Below are positions 8,876 to 18,349 of a stretch of DNA of 64,000 nucleotides, piece after piece (position 1 is the stretch's first letter; each line of letters opens with the position of its first letter). Origin of the DNA: Nocardia terrae. GTDB lineage: Bacteria > Actinomycetota > Actinomycetes > Mycobacteriales > Mycobacteriaceae. The translations under genes were made by a program, and so were the position numbers. A model generated the notes under the pieces. That model did not search any database. It was not told the DNA's origin and saw nothing but the letters and a program-made list of their open reading frames with translations. Location: NCBI RefSeq assembly GCF_009760405.1, contig NZ_WRPP01000017.1, forward strand, positions 1 through 64,000, given 5' to 3'.

Positions 8876-10135
8876 GTGGCGAAGAATCCGCTCACCGCTC
8901 TGCGCGGTACCAGCACCAAGAGCAAGGTCATCGCCCTGGTGGCCGTCCTCGGGGTCGCGCTCGCCGGCGTCGCGTGGTGGGGCTTCGGCAAGCTCAACAC
9001 GACCACCATCACCGCCGACTTCGACAAGTCCATCGGCATCTACGAGGGCTCGGATGTCCGCATCCTGGGCGTGCCGGTCGGTCACGTCACGAAGGTGACG
9101 CCCAAGGGCGACATCGTCCAGGTCGTGATGGAAGTCGATCGCAAGTACGACATTCCGGCCGACGCCAAGGCCGCCCAGATCACCCCGTCGGTGGTGTCGG
9201 ACCGGTACATCCAGCTCGCGCCCGTCTACAAGGGCGGGCCGAAGATGGGCCGCAACGCCACCATCCCGAAGGATCGCACCGCGACCCCGGTCGAGGTGGA
9301 CCGGCTCTACAAGTCCATCACCGATCTCTCGGATGCGCTGGGCCCCAACGGCGCCAACAAGGACGGCGCGCTGAACCAGCTGGTGCGCACCTCCGCGGAC
9401 AACCTCTCCGGCAACGGTGAGGCGCTGGGCAACAGCTTCACCCAGCTGTCCAAGGCCGCGAACGCGCTCTCCGATTCGCGTAACGACATCTTCGACACGG
9501 TCAAGAACCTGCAGGTCTTCGTGCAGACCCTGGCCGACAACGACGCGCAGGTGCGGACCTTCAACACCCAGCTGGCCTCGCTGGCCGGGTTCCTGTCCGA
9601 CGAGCGCCAGACCCTCGGCGACGCGCTGAGCCTGCTGTCGGTCGCGCTCGGCGACGTGGCCCGGTTCATCGACGACAACCGGGATCTGGTGCAGTCCAAC
9701 GCCGACGCGCTGACCAAGCTCACCCAGACGCTCGCCGATCAGCGCGACGATCTGGCCAAGGCGCTGCCGCTCATCCCGACCGCGCTGAGCAACCTGATCA
9801 ACGTGCACAACGGTGAGACCGGCACGCTCGACATGCGCCCCAACTTCACCGACCTGCAGGACCCGTTCGGCGTCATCTGCAAGATGCTGGATCTGGGCAA
9901 GCTGCGTCCCGGCGACCCCAAGTTCGACGCCATCTCGCGTCAGCTGGGCCCGATCCTGAACAACTGCAAGGTGATCACCGATCAGCTCACCGCGGGCGTG
10001 AAGACGCCGACGCTGGTGCTGCCCTTCGGCATCCTCAGCGGTGAGAACGAGCAGCGCAACGCGGTGCCGGGCTCGGTCCCGGGCAACCCGTCCGACCAGC
10101 AGCCGCCGTCGCAGCAGGAAGGTGGACAGCGATGA
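8876..10135 (+). CDS. mceD: Mce family protein MceD
   Basis: Fourth Mce protein (419 residues, GTG start 3 bp after mceC). The anchor is at about residues 17-37 (VIALVAVLGVALAGVAWWGF), and the MCE domain contains GSDVRILGVPVGHVTKV and SDRYIQLAP. A helical stretch follows, then a C-terminal region with a cysteine pair (GVICKML, NNCKVI) and a Pro/Gln-rich tail. The last bases overlap mceE by 4 bp. Membership in the importer is inferred from operon position and domain order. Confidence 0.9.
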   Translation: MAKNPLTALRGTSTKSKVIALVAVLGVALAGVAWWGFGKLNTTTITADFDKSIGIYEGSDVRILGVPVGHVTKVTPKGDIVQVVMEVDRKYDIPADAKAAQITPSVVSDRYIQLAPVYKGGPKMGRNATIPKDRTATPVEVDRLYKSITDLSDALGPNGANKDGALNQLVRTSADNLSGNGEALGNSFTQLSKAANALSDSRNDIFDTVKNLQVFVQTLADNDAQVRTFNTQLASLAGFLSDERQTLGDALSLLSVALGDVARFIDDNRDLVQSNADALTKLTQTLADQRDDLAKALPLIPTALSNLINVHNGETGTLDMRPNFTDLQDPFGVICKMLDLGKLRPGDPKFDAISRQLGPILNNCKVITDQLTAGVKTPTLVLPFGILSGENEQRNAVPGSVPGNPSDQQPPSQQEGGQR

Positions 10136-11373
10136 GCGCCAAGCGCATTCGCGGCGGACGGGTCAAGCGCGCCGCCCTGATCGCCACCTCGCTCGGCGCG
10201 GTCACCATGGTGGCCGCGGGCTGTGGCGCGGACAGCATTCCGCTGCCCGGCGGCCCGAATGTCGGCAAGCACCCCATGCACCTCGACATCCGCTTCTCCG
10301 ACGTGCTGGACCTGGTCCCGCAGTCGACGGTGAAGGTGGACGGCGTGGCCGTGGGCCGGGTCGACAAGATCCGCATCGCGCCCGACAACGCCTGGGAAGC
10401 CAGCGTGCAGGTGCTGGTCGACGATGCCGTGAACCTGCCCGCCAATGCCCGCGCCGAGGTCAAGCAGACCAACCTGCTGGGCGAGAAGTACATCGAGCTG
10501 TCCGCTCCCGCCCAGAACGCCGACGCGGCGAAGCTGAAGGACGGCGCGAAGATCCCGGTCGAGAACACCCGCACCGCCACCGAGGTGGAGCAGGTGCTGG
10601 GCGCGCTGTCGCTGCTGCTCAACGGCGGCGGCGTGGCGCAGCTGCAGCCGATCGTGGTGGAGCTCAACAAGACTCTGGGCGGTCGCGAGGGCAAGGTCCG
10701 GGATCTGCTGGACCAGGCCAACACCCTGATCAAGGGCCTCGACGACCAGGTCGACAACATCACCCGTGCGCTGGACAGCCTCGACACGCTCAGCAGCCGG
10801 GTGGGGCAGCAGACCACCCAGATCTCCAAGATCCTCGACGAGCTGCCGCACGGCATCAAGATCCTCAATGAGCAACGGCCGCAGCTGATTCAGATGCTGA
10901 CCCAGCTGGATCGGGTGGGGCAGGCCGGTTTCGACGTGCTGAACCACTCCAAGGACAACCTGATCACCGACCTGTCCTCGCTGCGGCCCACGCTGCAGGC
11001 GCTGGGCAATTCGGCCGGTGACCTGGTGACCGCGTTCCCGCTCATCCCGACCTACCCGTTCCCGGACGAGGCCATAAAGTCCGCGTTCGGCGGCCAGGTC
11101 AACACCTGGCTCTCGGTCGACCTGCAGATCGGCGGTCTGCTCTCGAATCTCGGTGTGGGCAAGCCGGATCCGCAGTACCTGCCGCCCTCGGGCCGCCAGG
11201 TCAACGTCGATCCGACCAACCCGTACTACAACGGCAACGGCCCGCGCGGCGGCTGGCCGACCGTCTCCCTGCTGCCGCTGCCGCCCACCGTGGCGCGGCC
11301 GACCGGGGCGACGGGACCGACCGATCCGCTGGGATCGATCCTCGAGCAGCTGGGAGTGGGTGGTCCGCGATGA
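10132..11373 (+). CDS. mceE: Mce family lipoprotein MceE
   Basis: Fifth Mce protein (413 residues), and as in other mce operons the one with a lipoprotein signal: a basic N-terminus, a hydrophobic stretch and the lipobox VAAGC at about residues 27-31, so it is probably lipid-anchored. The MCE domain has STVKVDGVAVGRVDKI and LLGEKYIEL. A helical domain and a Pro-rich C-terminus follow. The start overlaps mceD by 4 bp and the end overlaps mceF by 4 bp. Confidence 0.92.
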   Translation: MSAKRIRGGRVKRAALIATSLGAVTMVAAGCGADSIPLPGGPNVGKHPMHLDIRFSDVLDLVPQSTVKVDGVAVGRVDKIRIAPDNAWEASVQVLVDDAVNLPANARAEVKQTNLLGEKYIELSAPAQNADAAKLKDGAKIPVENTRTATEVEQVLGALSLLLNGGGVAQLQPIVVELNKTLGGREGKVRDLLDQANTLIKGLDDQVDNITRALDSLDTLSSRVGQQTTQISKILDELPHGIKILNEQRPQLIQMLTQLDRVGQAGFDVLNHSKDNLITDLSSLRPTLQALGNSAGDLVTAFPLIPTYPFPDEAIKSAFGGQVNTWLSVDLQIGGLLSNLGVGKPDPQYLPPSGRQVNVDPTNPYYNGNGPRGGWPTVSLLPLPPTVARPTGATGPTDPLGSILEQLGVGGPR

Positions 11374-12611
11374 CTCGTCTGGTGCGTAATCAGCTGATCG
11401 CCTTCGCGCTCATCGCCGTGCTCGGCGTGGTGTTCGTCGGCGCGAAATACGTTCGCCTGGACAACATGCTCGGCTTCGGGCTGTACAAGGTGAAGGTGCA
11501 GGCCAAGGAGACCGGCAACCTGTCGAAGGGCGCCGAGGTCACCTACCGCGGCGTGCCCGTGGGCCGGGTCGGCGACCTCGACGTCACCCCCGACGGCGTG
11601 CTCATCACCCTGGAGATGAACTCCGGCAAGCCCAAGGTCCCCGCCAACGCGAAGGCCGTGGTGGCCAACCGTTCCGCCATCGGTGAGCAGTACGTCGACC
11701 TGGTGCCGACCAGCGATGGCTCGCCGTGGCTGCACGACGGCTCGGTCATCGACGGCGCGGCCACGCCGATCCACGTCGAGGATCTGCTCACCAGTGTCGA
11801 CCACTTCGCCAACACCACCGACCTGAAGGCGTTGTCCACCACCATCACCGAGCTGGGCAAGGCCTTCGACGGCCAGGGCGACAACCTCAAGATCCTGGTC
11901 GACTCGCTCAACAAGTTCAGCGCCACCGGCCTGGACAACCTGCCGCAGACCCTGGCGCTGATCCGGGCCGCCAAGCCCGTTCTCGGCACCCAGGCCGAGC
12001 AGGCCCCGGCGATCCTGCAGTTCAGCGACGGCCTCGACAAGCTCACCGCGCAGCTGAAGTCCAACGACCCGGACATCCGCCGCCTCATCGGCACCGGCAC
12101 CGACGCGGGTTCCGCGATCCAGCGTCTGCTGCAGGAGAGCGGCCCGGCCCTCACCAAGGACCTCACCAACCTGCGCACGCTGCTGGCGGCCATCTCGCCG
12201 AAGTTCTACGCCCTCGGCCCGGTGCTCGCGATGCTGCCGCTGCTGCCGCTCGGTGGTTCCTCGACCGCGCCCGGTGACGGCACCACCCACTTCGGCCTGG
12301 TGCTGGAGACCAACGACCCGCCCGCCTGCACCGTGGGATACGAAGGCACACAACGGATCCTGGACCAGATGAAGGCCCAGAACCCGAACTTCGACGACAC
12401 CCGCGACGACTTCCCGTTCAATACGGAAGCCCATTGCGCGGTCCCCCAGGGCAGCGAAACCGACGTCCGCGGCGCGGCGCGCGCCGATCTGGCCGACCCC
12501 AATGTCCCGCAGCCGTGGGACGACAAGCCCAAGTACGACCCGGACAAGCTCAATCTGAACCCGGTCGCGACGCAGCTGGCGACGCTGATGGGCATCACCC
12601 CCAAGCACTGA
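11370..12611 (+). CDS. mceF: Mce family protein MceF
   Basis: Sixth Mce protein (413 residues), coupled to mceE by an ATGA overlap. It has an N-terminal anchor (about 6-25, LIAFALIAVLGVVFVGAKYV), an MCE domain with GAEVTYRGVPVGRVGDL and IGEQYVDLVP, a helical section, and cysteine-containing C-terminal segments (PPACTVGYEG, EAHCAVPQG). It closes the mceA-F set. The next gene, for a Mce-associated protein, begins 60 bp downstream and probably belongs to the same transcript. Confidence 0.9.
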   Translation: MTRLVRNQLIAFALIAVLGVVFVGAKYVRLDNMLGFGLYKVKVQAKETGNLSKGAEVTYRGVPVGRVGDLDVTPDGVLITLEMNSGKPKVPANAKAVVANRSAIGEQYVDLVPTSDGSPWLHDGSVIDGAATPIHVEDLLTSVDHFANTTDLKALSTTITELGKAFDGQGDNLKILVDSLNKFSATGLDNLPQTLALIRAAKPVLGTQAEQAPAILQFSDGLDKLTAQLKSNDPDIRRLIGTGTDAGSAIQRLLQESGPALTKDLTNLRTLLAAISPKFYALGPVLAMLPLLPLGGSSTAPGDGTTHFGLVLETNDPPACTVGYEGTQRILDQMKAQNPNFDDTRDDFPFNTEAHCAVPQGSETDVRGAARADLADPNVPQPWDDKPKYDPDKLNLNPVATQLATLMGITPKH

Positions 12612-12671
12612 CCGCTTCACGGTGACCGAAGTCCCAGCTAGGGCGCGAAGAGAGGAAAGTATGGTGGCGGC

Positions 12672-13541
12672 GTGAGCCAGCACAAGGACAGCGAATCGGG
12701 GGAGAACCTCGAGAAGCCGACGACAGAGTCGGTTCCCGAAACAACCCCGGACGCGTCCTGGGCCGACGTCGCGACCTCGGAGTCGTTCCAGAGCGCGGGC
12801 GCCGACGCCGAATCCGGCACGGAGACGGTCGAACCGGCGTCCGAGCCGACGGTGGTGCTCGACAAGCCCGCCGAGGCCGCCGAGCCCACGGCGCCCGCCG
12901 AGCCGGTTTCACCGCCCGCGCAGGCCCTGCCCGTCGAACAGGTCACGGACGCGCCGCCCGCGGACGGCTTGGACATGCGGCGGTTCGCGAGGGTCGGCGC
13001 GATCGCGCTGCTGATCGTCTCGGTCATCGCGGCCGGCGTGATCGGCTACCTGTGGTTCGGCGACCACAAGGACGAGAGCCGGGCTCAGGCCCGCGACTCC
13101 GTGCTGACCGACGCCCGCCAGGCCGCCGTGAACCTCATGTCCATCAACCCGGACGATATCGACGGCTCGCTGGCAAATATTCGGTCATCGATGACGGGGG
13201 ACCTGCTCAAGCAGCAGGAGGACGGGCAGGACGAGCTGAAGAAGCAGGCTCAGGACTCCAAGACCCGGATCCAGGCCTCCGTCGAGGGCATCACGCTCAC
13301 CTCGCTCAACAGCGAACTCGATCACGCCTCCACCTTCGCGGTGCTGAAGATCACCCGCAGCTGGCCCGGCGGCCAACCGGCGAGCTTCCGCCAGCTGTGG
13401 ACCCTCGACATGGTGAAGACGGGCGACACCTGGAAGGCCGAGAAGGCGCAGAACCTGGGCGAGCCCGTGCCCCTGGGCTCGGCCGCCGCGCCGCAGAACG
13501 ATACGTCCCAGCCGACCCCGACCCCCAAACCGGGCAACTAG
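12672..13541 (+). CDS. Mce-associated membrane protein
   Basis: A 289-residue protein of the Mce-associated (Mas) type found at the ends of mce operons. It has a long acidic, Ala/Glu/Pro-rich cytoplasmic N-terminus (1-95), one transmembrane helix (about 102-125, VGAIALLIVSVIAAGVIGYL) and an exported SnoaL-like alpha+beta domain. The start is GTG 12672, with GGTGG 4 nt upstream; the ATG at 12661 is in another frame. It is coupled closely to the following gene. Such proteins are believed to stabilise Mce complexes; the exact role is not known. Confidence 0.8.
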   Translation: MSQHKDSESGENLEKPTTESVPETTPDASWADVATSESFQSAGADAESGTETVEPASEPTVVLDKPAEAAEPTAPAEPVSPPAQALPVEQVTDAPPADGLDMRRFARVGAIALLIVSVIAAGVIGYLWFGDHKDESRAQARDSVLTDARQAAVNLMSINPDDIDGSLANIRSSMTGDLLKQQEDGQDELKKQAQDSKTRIQASVEGITLTSLNSELDHASTFAVLKITRSWPGGQPASFRQLWTLDMVKTGDTWKAEKAQNLGEPVPLGSAAAPQNDTSQPTPTPKPGN

Positions 13542-13553
13542 GAGGGAGTGACC

Positions 13554-14297
13554 ATGGCCAACCGGAAACGCCCCGTCAACCGCGTCACCCCGCGCCGCCC
13601 GGCCGCCCAGCGCGGCACCGCGTCGCGCACCACCGCAGCGGATGTGCAGAGCACCCGTCCCGCCAAGAGCGCCCGGTCCACCACCGAGCGCTCCGATCGG
13701 ACTGCGTCGCGCACCACCCCGCCGCGCCGTCCGGGCCTGTCCAAAAACCCTGCCCCGCAACAGTATTCCAAGCCGGTCCGACAGGGCGGATTTTGGCGTA
13801 ACTGGGGCGTCGCCACGGTCTGCGGCGGGGTCGCGGCGCTGCTGCTGGCCTTCTCGGTGGTCGGTGCGGTGAATCACTGGGTGAGCAAGCCGAAGTCGGA
13901 CTCGGGCAATCTGGCCTACGTCGACAACGGCGCCACCGACGAGGTGAAGGCCGCGGGCGAGCACGCCCTGACCACCCTCTACGGCTACAAGGCCGCCGAG
14001 ATCGACAAGTGGAAGACCGACGTCAACTCGGTGCTCACCGACAAGATGCAGAAGGACTTCGCGAGCTTCGTCGACACCACGGTCGACACCATCAAGCAGA
14101 CCAAGACCGACACCGAGGTCAAAACCGACCCGATCGGCGTGACGCTGCTCACCGGTGACCGGGCCGAACTCCTGGTCAACCTCAATATCTCCGCGGTCAA
14201 GGACGGCAAGCCCGAACCCCTCGCGTCGGGCCCGATCGTGCTGCGCATGGAGAAGGTGAAGGGCCACTGGCTGGCCTCGGAGATCACCGACAAGTGA
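13554..14297 (+). CDS. Mce-associated membrane protein
   Basis: The second Mce-associated protein, 247 residues. It has a very basic, Arg/Pro/Thr-rich N-terminus (1-80), a transmembrane helix (about 85-108, VCGGVAALLLAFSVVGAV) and an exported domain similar in layout to that of the preceding gene. ATG 13554 is preferred over GTG 13548 because GGAGGGAG at 13541-13548 is correctly spaced only for it. It is the last gene of the mkl-mce unit. A hairpin GATCACCG (14282-14289)/CGGTGATC (14300-14307) spans its stop codon but lacks a T-run. Confidence 0.78.
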   Translation: MANRKRPVNRVTPRRPAAQRGTASRTTAADVQSTRPAKSARSTTERSDRTASRTTPPRRPGLSKNPAPQQYSKPVRQGGFWRNWGVATVCGGVAALLLAFSVVGAVNHWVSKPKSDSGNLAYVDNGATDEVKAAGEHALTTLYGYKAAEIDKWKTDVNSVLTDKMQKDFASFVDTTVDTIKQTKTDTEVKTDPIGVTLLTGDRAELLVNLNISAVKDGKPEPLASGPIVLRMEKVKGHWLASEITDK

Positions 14298-14851
14298 TCC
14301 GGTGATCACGGACAAATAGGTCCTCCCGGCCGCTGCGCGCCGGTGTCTTTCCGGCATCGCACGACGTCGGAAGGTGATCTTGTACTGGGACAGGCGATCT
14401 CGCGATTTGTCAACTCGGACCGCCACTTGACGACTTTCGTCCGAGCCGTCACGCTATTCACAACAGCGGCGGCTGTCACAGGGGACAGGACGCCGGCGTG
14501 GGCCTCGCGAACGCAGCCAGCGACTCTACGGCCCGGCCGGATATCTGTGGAGACCGTCACTCGGATGTGTTGGTAAAGGCGTTCTGATCGCCGCGATATC
14601 GACACAGACACACCGGGGCGAAGTTGCCGCCCACGGATCGCCACGGGTGGTACTTTGACACCCCCGTAGGTTTGGGTGTAGTTTTGGACGTTGCGCTGGC
14701 TGCCTCCTGTCCATACCTCGATCGCATCACGAAAGTTCCACCTTCCGGTGTTACTTCCGCTGTTTGCTGTTCGGGTTTCGTTCGGGGTAGTAACCAGCGG
14801 AATTCGTAGCAGACAAGCGACGGTCGCGGACCACCACGCGACGCGCGTGAG
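14298..14851 (+). other. Intergenic region upstream of rpoB (554 bp)
   Basis: No credible coding frame is visible. The region holds a likely rpoB promoter (separate entry). The transcript leader downstream of it has TTCCGCTG (14755-14762) able to pair with CAGCGGAA (14795-14802), enclosing a G/T-rich loop. The first 300 bp show nothing recognisable beyond weak promoter-like hexamers (for example TTGACG near 14427). Confidence 0.6.
14655..14684 (+). promoter_or_regulatory. Likely rpoB promoter with inverted repeat in the spacer
   Basis: A consensus -35 TTGACA (14655-14660) lies 18 bp from TAGTTT (14679-14684). ACACCC (14658-14663) and GGGTGT (14674-14679) form an inverted repeat that overlaps both elements and could be an operator. 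The predicted start near 14691 gives a leader of about 160-180 nt. Confidence 0.45.
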
Positions 14852-17800
14852 GTGCTGGAAGGACGCATCTTGGCAGTCTCCACCCAGACCAAGGCCGGTA
14901 TCCCCGGAGCCCCGAAGCGGGTGTCTTTCGCGAAGATTCGCGAACCCCTGGAGGTTCCCGGACTTCTCGATCTACAAACCGAATCGTTCGCCTGGCTGGT
15001 CGGTTCAGCAGACTGGCGTGAGCGTGCCATCGCGCGCGGCGACGTCGAAAACCCCGTCGGGGGCCTCGAGGAGGTGCTCGAGGAGCTGTCTCCGATCGAG
15101 GACTTCTCCGGCTCCATGTCGCTGTCCTTCTCCGACCCGCGCTTCGAAGAGGTCAAGGCCTCCATCGAGGAGTGCAAGGACAAGGACATGACCTACGCGG
15201 CGCCGCTGTTCGTGACCGCGGAGTTCATCAACAACAACACCGGTGAGATCAAGTCTCAGACGGTCTTCATGGGCGACTTCCCGATGATGACCGACAAGGG
15301 CACGTTCATCATCAACGGCACCGAGCGCGTCGTCGTGTCGCAGCTGGTGCGTTCGCCGGGCGTCTACTTCGACGACTCCATCGACAAGTCCACCGAGAAG
15401 ACGCTGCACTCCGTGCGTGTCATCCCCTCGCGTGGCGCGTGGCTGGAATTCGACGTCGACAAGCGCGACACCGTCGGTGTGCGTATCGACCGCAAGCGTC
15501 GTCAGCCGGTCACCGTGCTGCTCAAGGCGCTGGGCCTGACCACCGAGGAGATCACCGAGCGCTTCGGCTTCTCCGAGATCATGATGTCCACCCTCGAGAA
15601 GGACTCCACCCCGGGTCAGGACGAGGCGCTGCTCGACATCTACCGCAAGCTGCGTCCGGGCGAGCCGCCGACCAAGGAGTCCGCGCAGACCCTGCTGGAG
15701 AACCTGTTCTTCAAGGAGAAGCGCTACGACCTGGCCCGCGTCGGCCGCTACAAGGTCAACAAGAAGCTGGGCGTCAACGCCGGTGTGCCCGTCACGGGTT
15801 CGGTGCTGACCAAGGAAGACATCGTCGCGACGATCGAGTACCTGGTCCGCCTGCACCAGGGCGACAAGCTGATGACCGTCCCCGGCGGCGTCGAGGTTCC
15901 GGTCGAGGTCGACGACATCGACCACTTCGGCAACCGTCGTCTGCGGACGGTTGGCGAGCTGATCCAGAACCAGATCCGCGTGGGCCTCTCGCGTATGGAG
16001 CGTGTCGTGCGTGAGCGCATGACCACCCAGGACGTCGAGGCCATCACCCCGCAGACCCTGATCAACATCCGTCCCGTCGTGGCGGCGATCAAGGAGTTCT
16101 TCGGCACCTCGCAGCTGTCGCAGTTCATGGACCAGAACAACCCGCTCTCGGGTCTGACCCACAAGCGTCGTCTGTCGGCGCTGGGCCCGGGTGGTCTGTC
16201 CCGTGAGCGCGCCGGCCTGGAAGTCCGTGACGTCCACCCCTCGCACTACGGCCGCATGTGCCCGATCGAGACCCCGGAAGGCCCGAACATCGGCCTGATC
16301 GGTTCGCTCTCGGTCTACGCGCGGGTCAACCCGTTCGGTTTCATCGAGACCCCGTACCGCAAGGTCGAGAACGGCCGCGTCACCGACGAGGTCAAGTACC
16401 TGACCGCCGACGAGGAGGACCGCCACGTTCGTGCGCAGGCCAACTCGCCGGTCGACGCCGACGGCAACTTCCTCGAGGAGAAGGTGCTCGCGCGCCGCGG
16501 CAACGAGGAGATGGAATACGTCTCCCCGACCGAGGTGACCTACATGGACGTCTCGCCGCGCCAGATGGTGTCGGTCGCGACCGCCATGATTCCGTTCCTC
16601 GAGCACGACGACGCCAACCGTGCCCTCATGGGCGCGAACATGCAGCGTCAGGCCGTGCCGCTGATCCGTTCCGAGTCGCCGCTGGTCGGCACCGGTATGG
16701 AGCTGCGCGCCGCCGTCGACGCCGGTGACGTGGTCGTGAACCAGAAGGCCGGTGTGGTGGAAGAGGTTTCGGCCGACTTCATCACCGTCATGCACGATGA
16801 CGGCACCCGCCGCAGCTACCGCCTGCGCAAGTTCGAGCGTTCGAACCAGGGCACCTGCGCCAACCAGCGTCCGATCGTGGACGAGGGCATGCGCGTGGAG
16901 GCCGGGCACGTGCTCGCCGACGGCCCCTGCACCGAGAACGGTGAGATGGCCCTGGGCAAGAACCTGCTCGTGGCGATCATGCCGTGGGAAGGCCACAACT
17001 ACGAGGACGCGATCATCCTGTCGCAGCGCCTCGTGGAGGACGACGTGCTCACCTCGATCCACATCGAGGAGCACGAGATCGACGCTCGCGACACCAAGCT
17101 CGGCGCCGAGGAGATCACCCGGGACATCCCGAACGTCTCCGACGAGGTCCTGGCGGACCTGGACGAGCGCGGCATCGTGCGCATCGGCGCGGAGGTCCGT
17201 GACGGCGACATCCTGGTCGGCAAGGTCACCCCGAAGGGTGAGACCGAGCTGACCCCCGAGGAGCGCCTGCTGCGCGCCATCTTCGGTGAGAAGGCCCGCG
17301 AGGTCCGCGACACCTCCCTGAAGGTGCCCCACGGTGAGTCCGGCAAGGTCATCGGCGTCCGCGTGTTCTCGCGCGATGACGACGACGATCTGCCCCCCGG
17401 TGTCAATGAGCTTGTGCGCGTCTACGTCGCGCAGAAGCGCAAGATCCAGGACGGCGACAAGCTGGCCGGCCGCCACGGCAACAAGGGCGTCATCGGCAAG
17501 ATCCTCCCGCAGGAGGACATGCCGTTCCTGCCCGACGGCACCCCGGTCGACATCATCCTGAACACCCACGGTGTGCCGCGTCGTATGAACATCGGTCAGG
17601 TGCTGGAGACCCACCTGGGTTACATCGCCAAGACCGGCTGGCAGGTCGACGGCTCCCCGGACTGGGCGAAGAACCTGCCCGAGGAGATGATCGGCCAGCC
17701 CGCCGACACGAACATCGCCACCCCGGTGTTCGACGGTGCGCGCGAGGAGGAGCTGACCGGTCTGCTCGGTTCGACCCTGCCGAACCGCGACGGCGAGAAG

Positions 17801-18340
17801 ATGATCAACGACGACGGTAAGGCGGTCCTGCTGGACGGCCGTTCCGGCGAGCCGTTCCCGTACCCGGTGTCGGTCGGCTACATGTACATCCTGAAGCTGC
17901 ACCACCTGGTCGACGACAAGATCCACGCGCGTTCGACCGGTCCGTACTCGATGATCACGCAGCAGCCGCTGGGTGGTAAGGCGCAGTTCGGTGGTCAGCG
18001 CTTCGGTGAAATGGAATGTTGGGCCATGCAGGCGTACGGCGCGGCCTACACCCTGCAGGAACTCCTCACCATCAAGTCGGACGACGTGGTCGGCCGCGTG
18101 AAGGTGTACGAGGCCATCGTCAAGGGCGAGAACATTCCGGAGCCGGGTATCCCGGAGTCGTTCAAGGTTCTGCTCAAGGAGCTCCAGTCGCTGTGCCTGA
18201 ACGTGGAGGTGCTGTCCTCGGACGGCGCCGCCATCGAGATGCGCGACGGCGACGACGAGGACCTGGAGCGCGCCGCGGCGAACCTGGGTATCAACCTGTC
18301 CCGCAACGAGGCTGCGACGGTCGACGACCTGGCGCAGTGA
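14852..18340 (+). CDS. rpoB: RNA polymerase beta subunit
   Basis: Beta subunit of RNA polymerase, 1162 residues from the GTG at 14852. The TTG at 14870 (giving MAVSTQTK) has the better ribosome-binding site, GGAAGGA at 14857-14863, and may be the true start, as with the TTG start of mycobacterial rpoB. The rifampicin pocket reads SQLSQFMDQNNPLSG then LTHKRRLSALGPGGL. Asp427, His437 and Ser442 (E. coli 516, 526, 531) are all wild type, so a rifampicin-susceptible allele is expected. The catalytic-region motifs GHNYEDAIILS and KLAGRHGNKGV are intact. It forms an operon with rpoC 100 bp downstream. Confidence 0.98.
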   Translation: MLEGRILAVSTQTKAGIPGAPKRVSFAKIREPLEVPGLLDLQTESFAWLVGSADWRERAIARGDVENPVGGLEEVLEELSPIEDFSGSMSLSFSDPRFEEVKASIEECKDKDMTYAAPLFVTAEFINNNTGEIKSQTVFMGDFPMMTDKGTFIINGTERVVVSQLVRSPGVYFDDSIDKSTEKTLHSVRVIPSRGAWLEFDVDKRDTVGVRIDRKRRQPVTVLLKALGLTTEEITERFGFSEIMMSTLEKDSTPGQDEALLDIYRKLRPGEPPTKESAQTLLENLFFKEKRYDLARVGRYKVNKKLGVNAGVPVTGSVLTKEDIVATIEYLVRLHQGDKLMTVPGGVEVPVEVDDIDHFGNRRLRTVGELIQNQIRVGLSRMERVVRERMTTQDVEAITPQTLINIRPVVAAIKEFFGTSQLSQFMDQNNPLSGLTHKRRLSALGPGGLSRERAGLEVRDVHPSHYGRMCPIETPEGPNIGLIGSLSVYARVNPFGFIETPYRKVENGRVTDEVKYLTADEEDRHVRAQANSPVDADGNFLEEKVLARRGNEEMEYVSPTEVTYMDVSPRQMVSVATAMIPFLEHDDANRALMGANMQRQAVPLIRSESPLVGTGMELRAAVDAGDVVVNQKAGVVEEVSADFITVMHDDGTRRSYRLRKFERSNQGTCANQRPIVDEGMRVEAGHVLADGPCTENGEMALGKNLLVAIMPWEGHNYEDAIILSQRLVEDDVLTSIHIEEHEIDARDTKLGAEEITRDIPNVSDEVLADLDERGIVRIGAEVRDGDILVGKVTPKGETELTPEERLLRAIFGEKAREVRDTSLKVPHGESGKVIGVRVFSRDDDDDLPPGVNELVRVYVAQKRKIQDGDKLAGRHGNKGVIGKILPQEDMPFLPDGTPVDIILNTHGVPRRMNIGQVLETHLGYIAKTGWQVDGSPDWAKNLPEEMIGQPADTNIATPVFDGAREEELTGLLGSTLPNRDGEKMINDDGKAVLLDGRSGEPFPYPVSVGYMYILKLHHLVDDKIHARSTGPYSMITQQPLGGKAQFGGQRFGEMECWAMQAYGAAYTLQELLTIKSDDVVGRVKVYEAIVKGENIPEPGIPESFKVLLKELQSLCLNVEVLSSDGAAIEMRDGDDEDLERAAANLGINLSRNEAATVDDLAQ

Positions 18341-18349
18341 GCGATTGGT

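Noticed and set aside
7820..9808. A 662-codon minus-strand frame opposite mceC/mceD
   Set aside because: Antisense to clear Mce coding sequence, with repetitive His/Gln/Arg/Val content and no start signals.
12661..12671. ATG at 12661 as start of the first Mce-associated protein
   Set aside because: It is in a different reading frame from the 289-residue protein, which starts at GTG 12672.
14852..18340. A rifampicin-resistant rpoB2 paralogue
   Set aside because: The resistance-determining residues are all wild type, and the gene is in the conserved rpoBC operon position.
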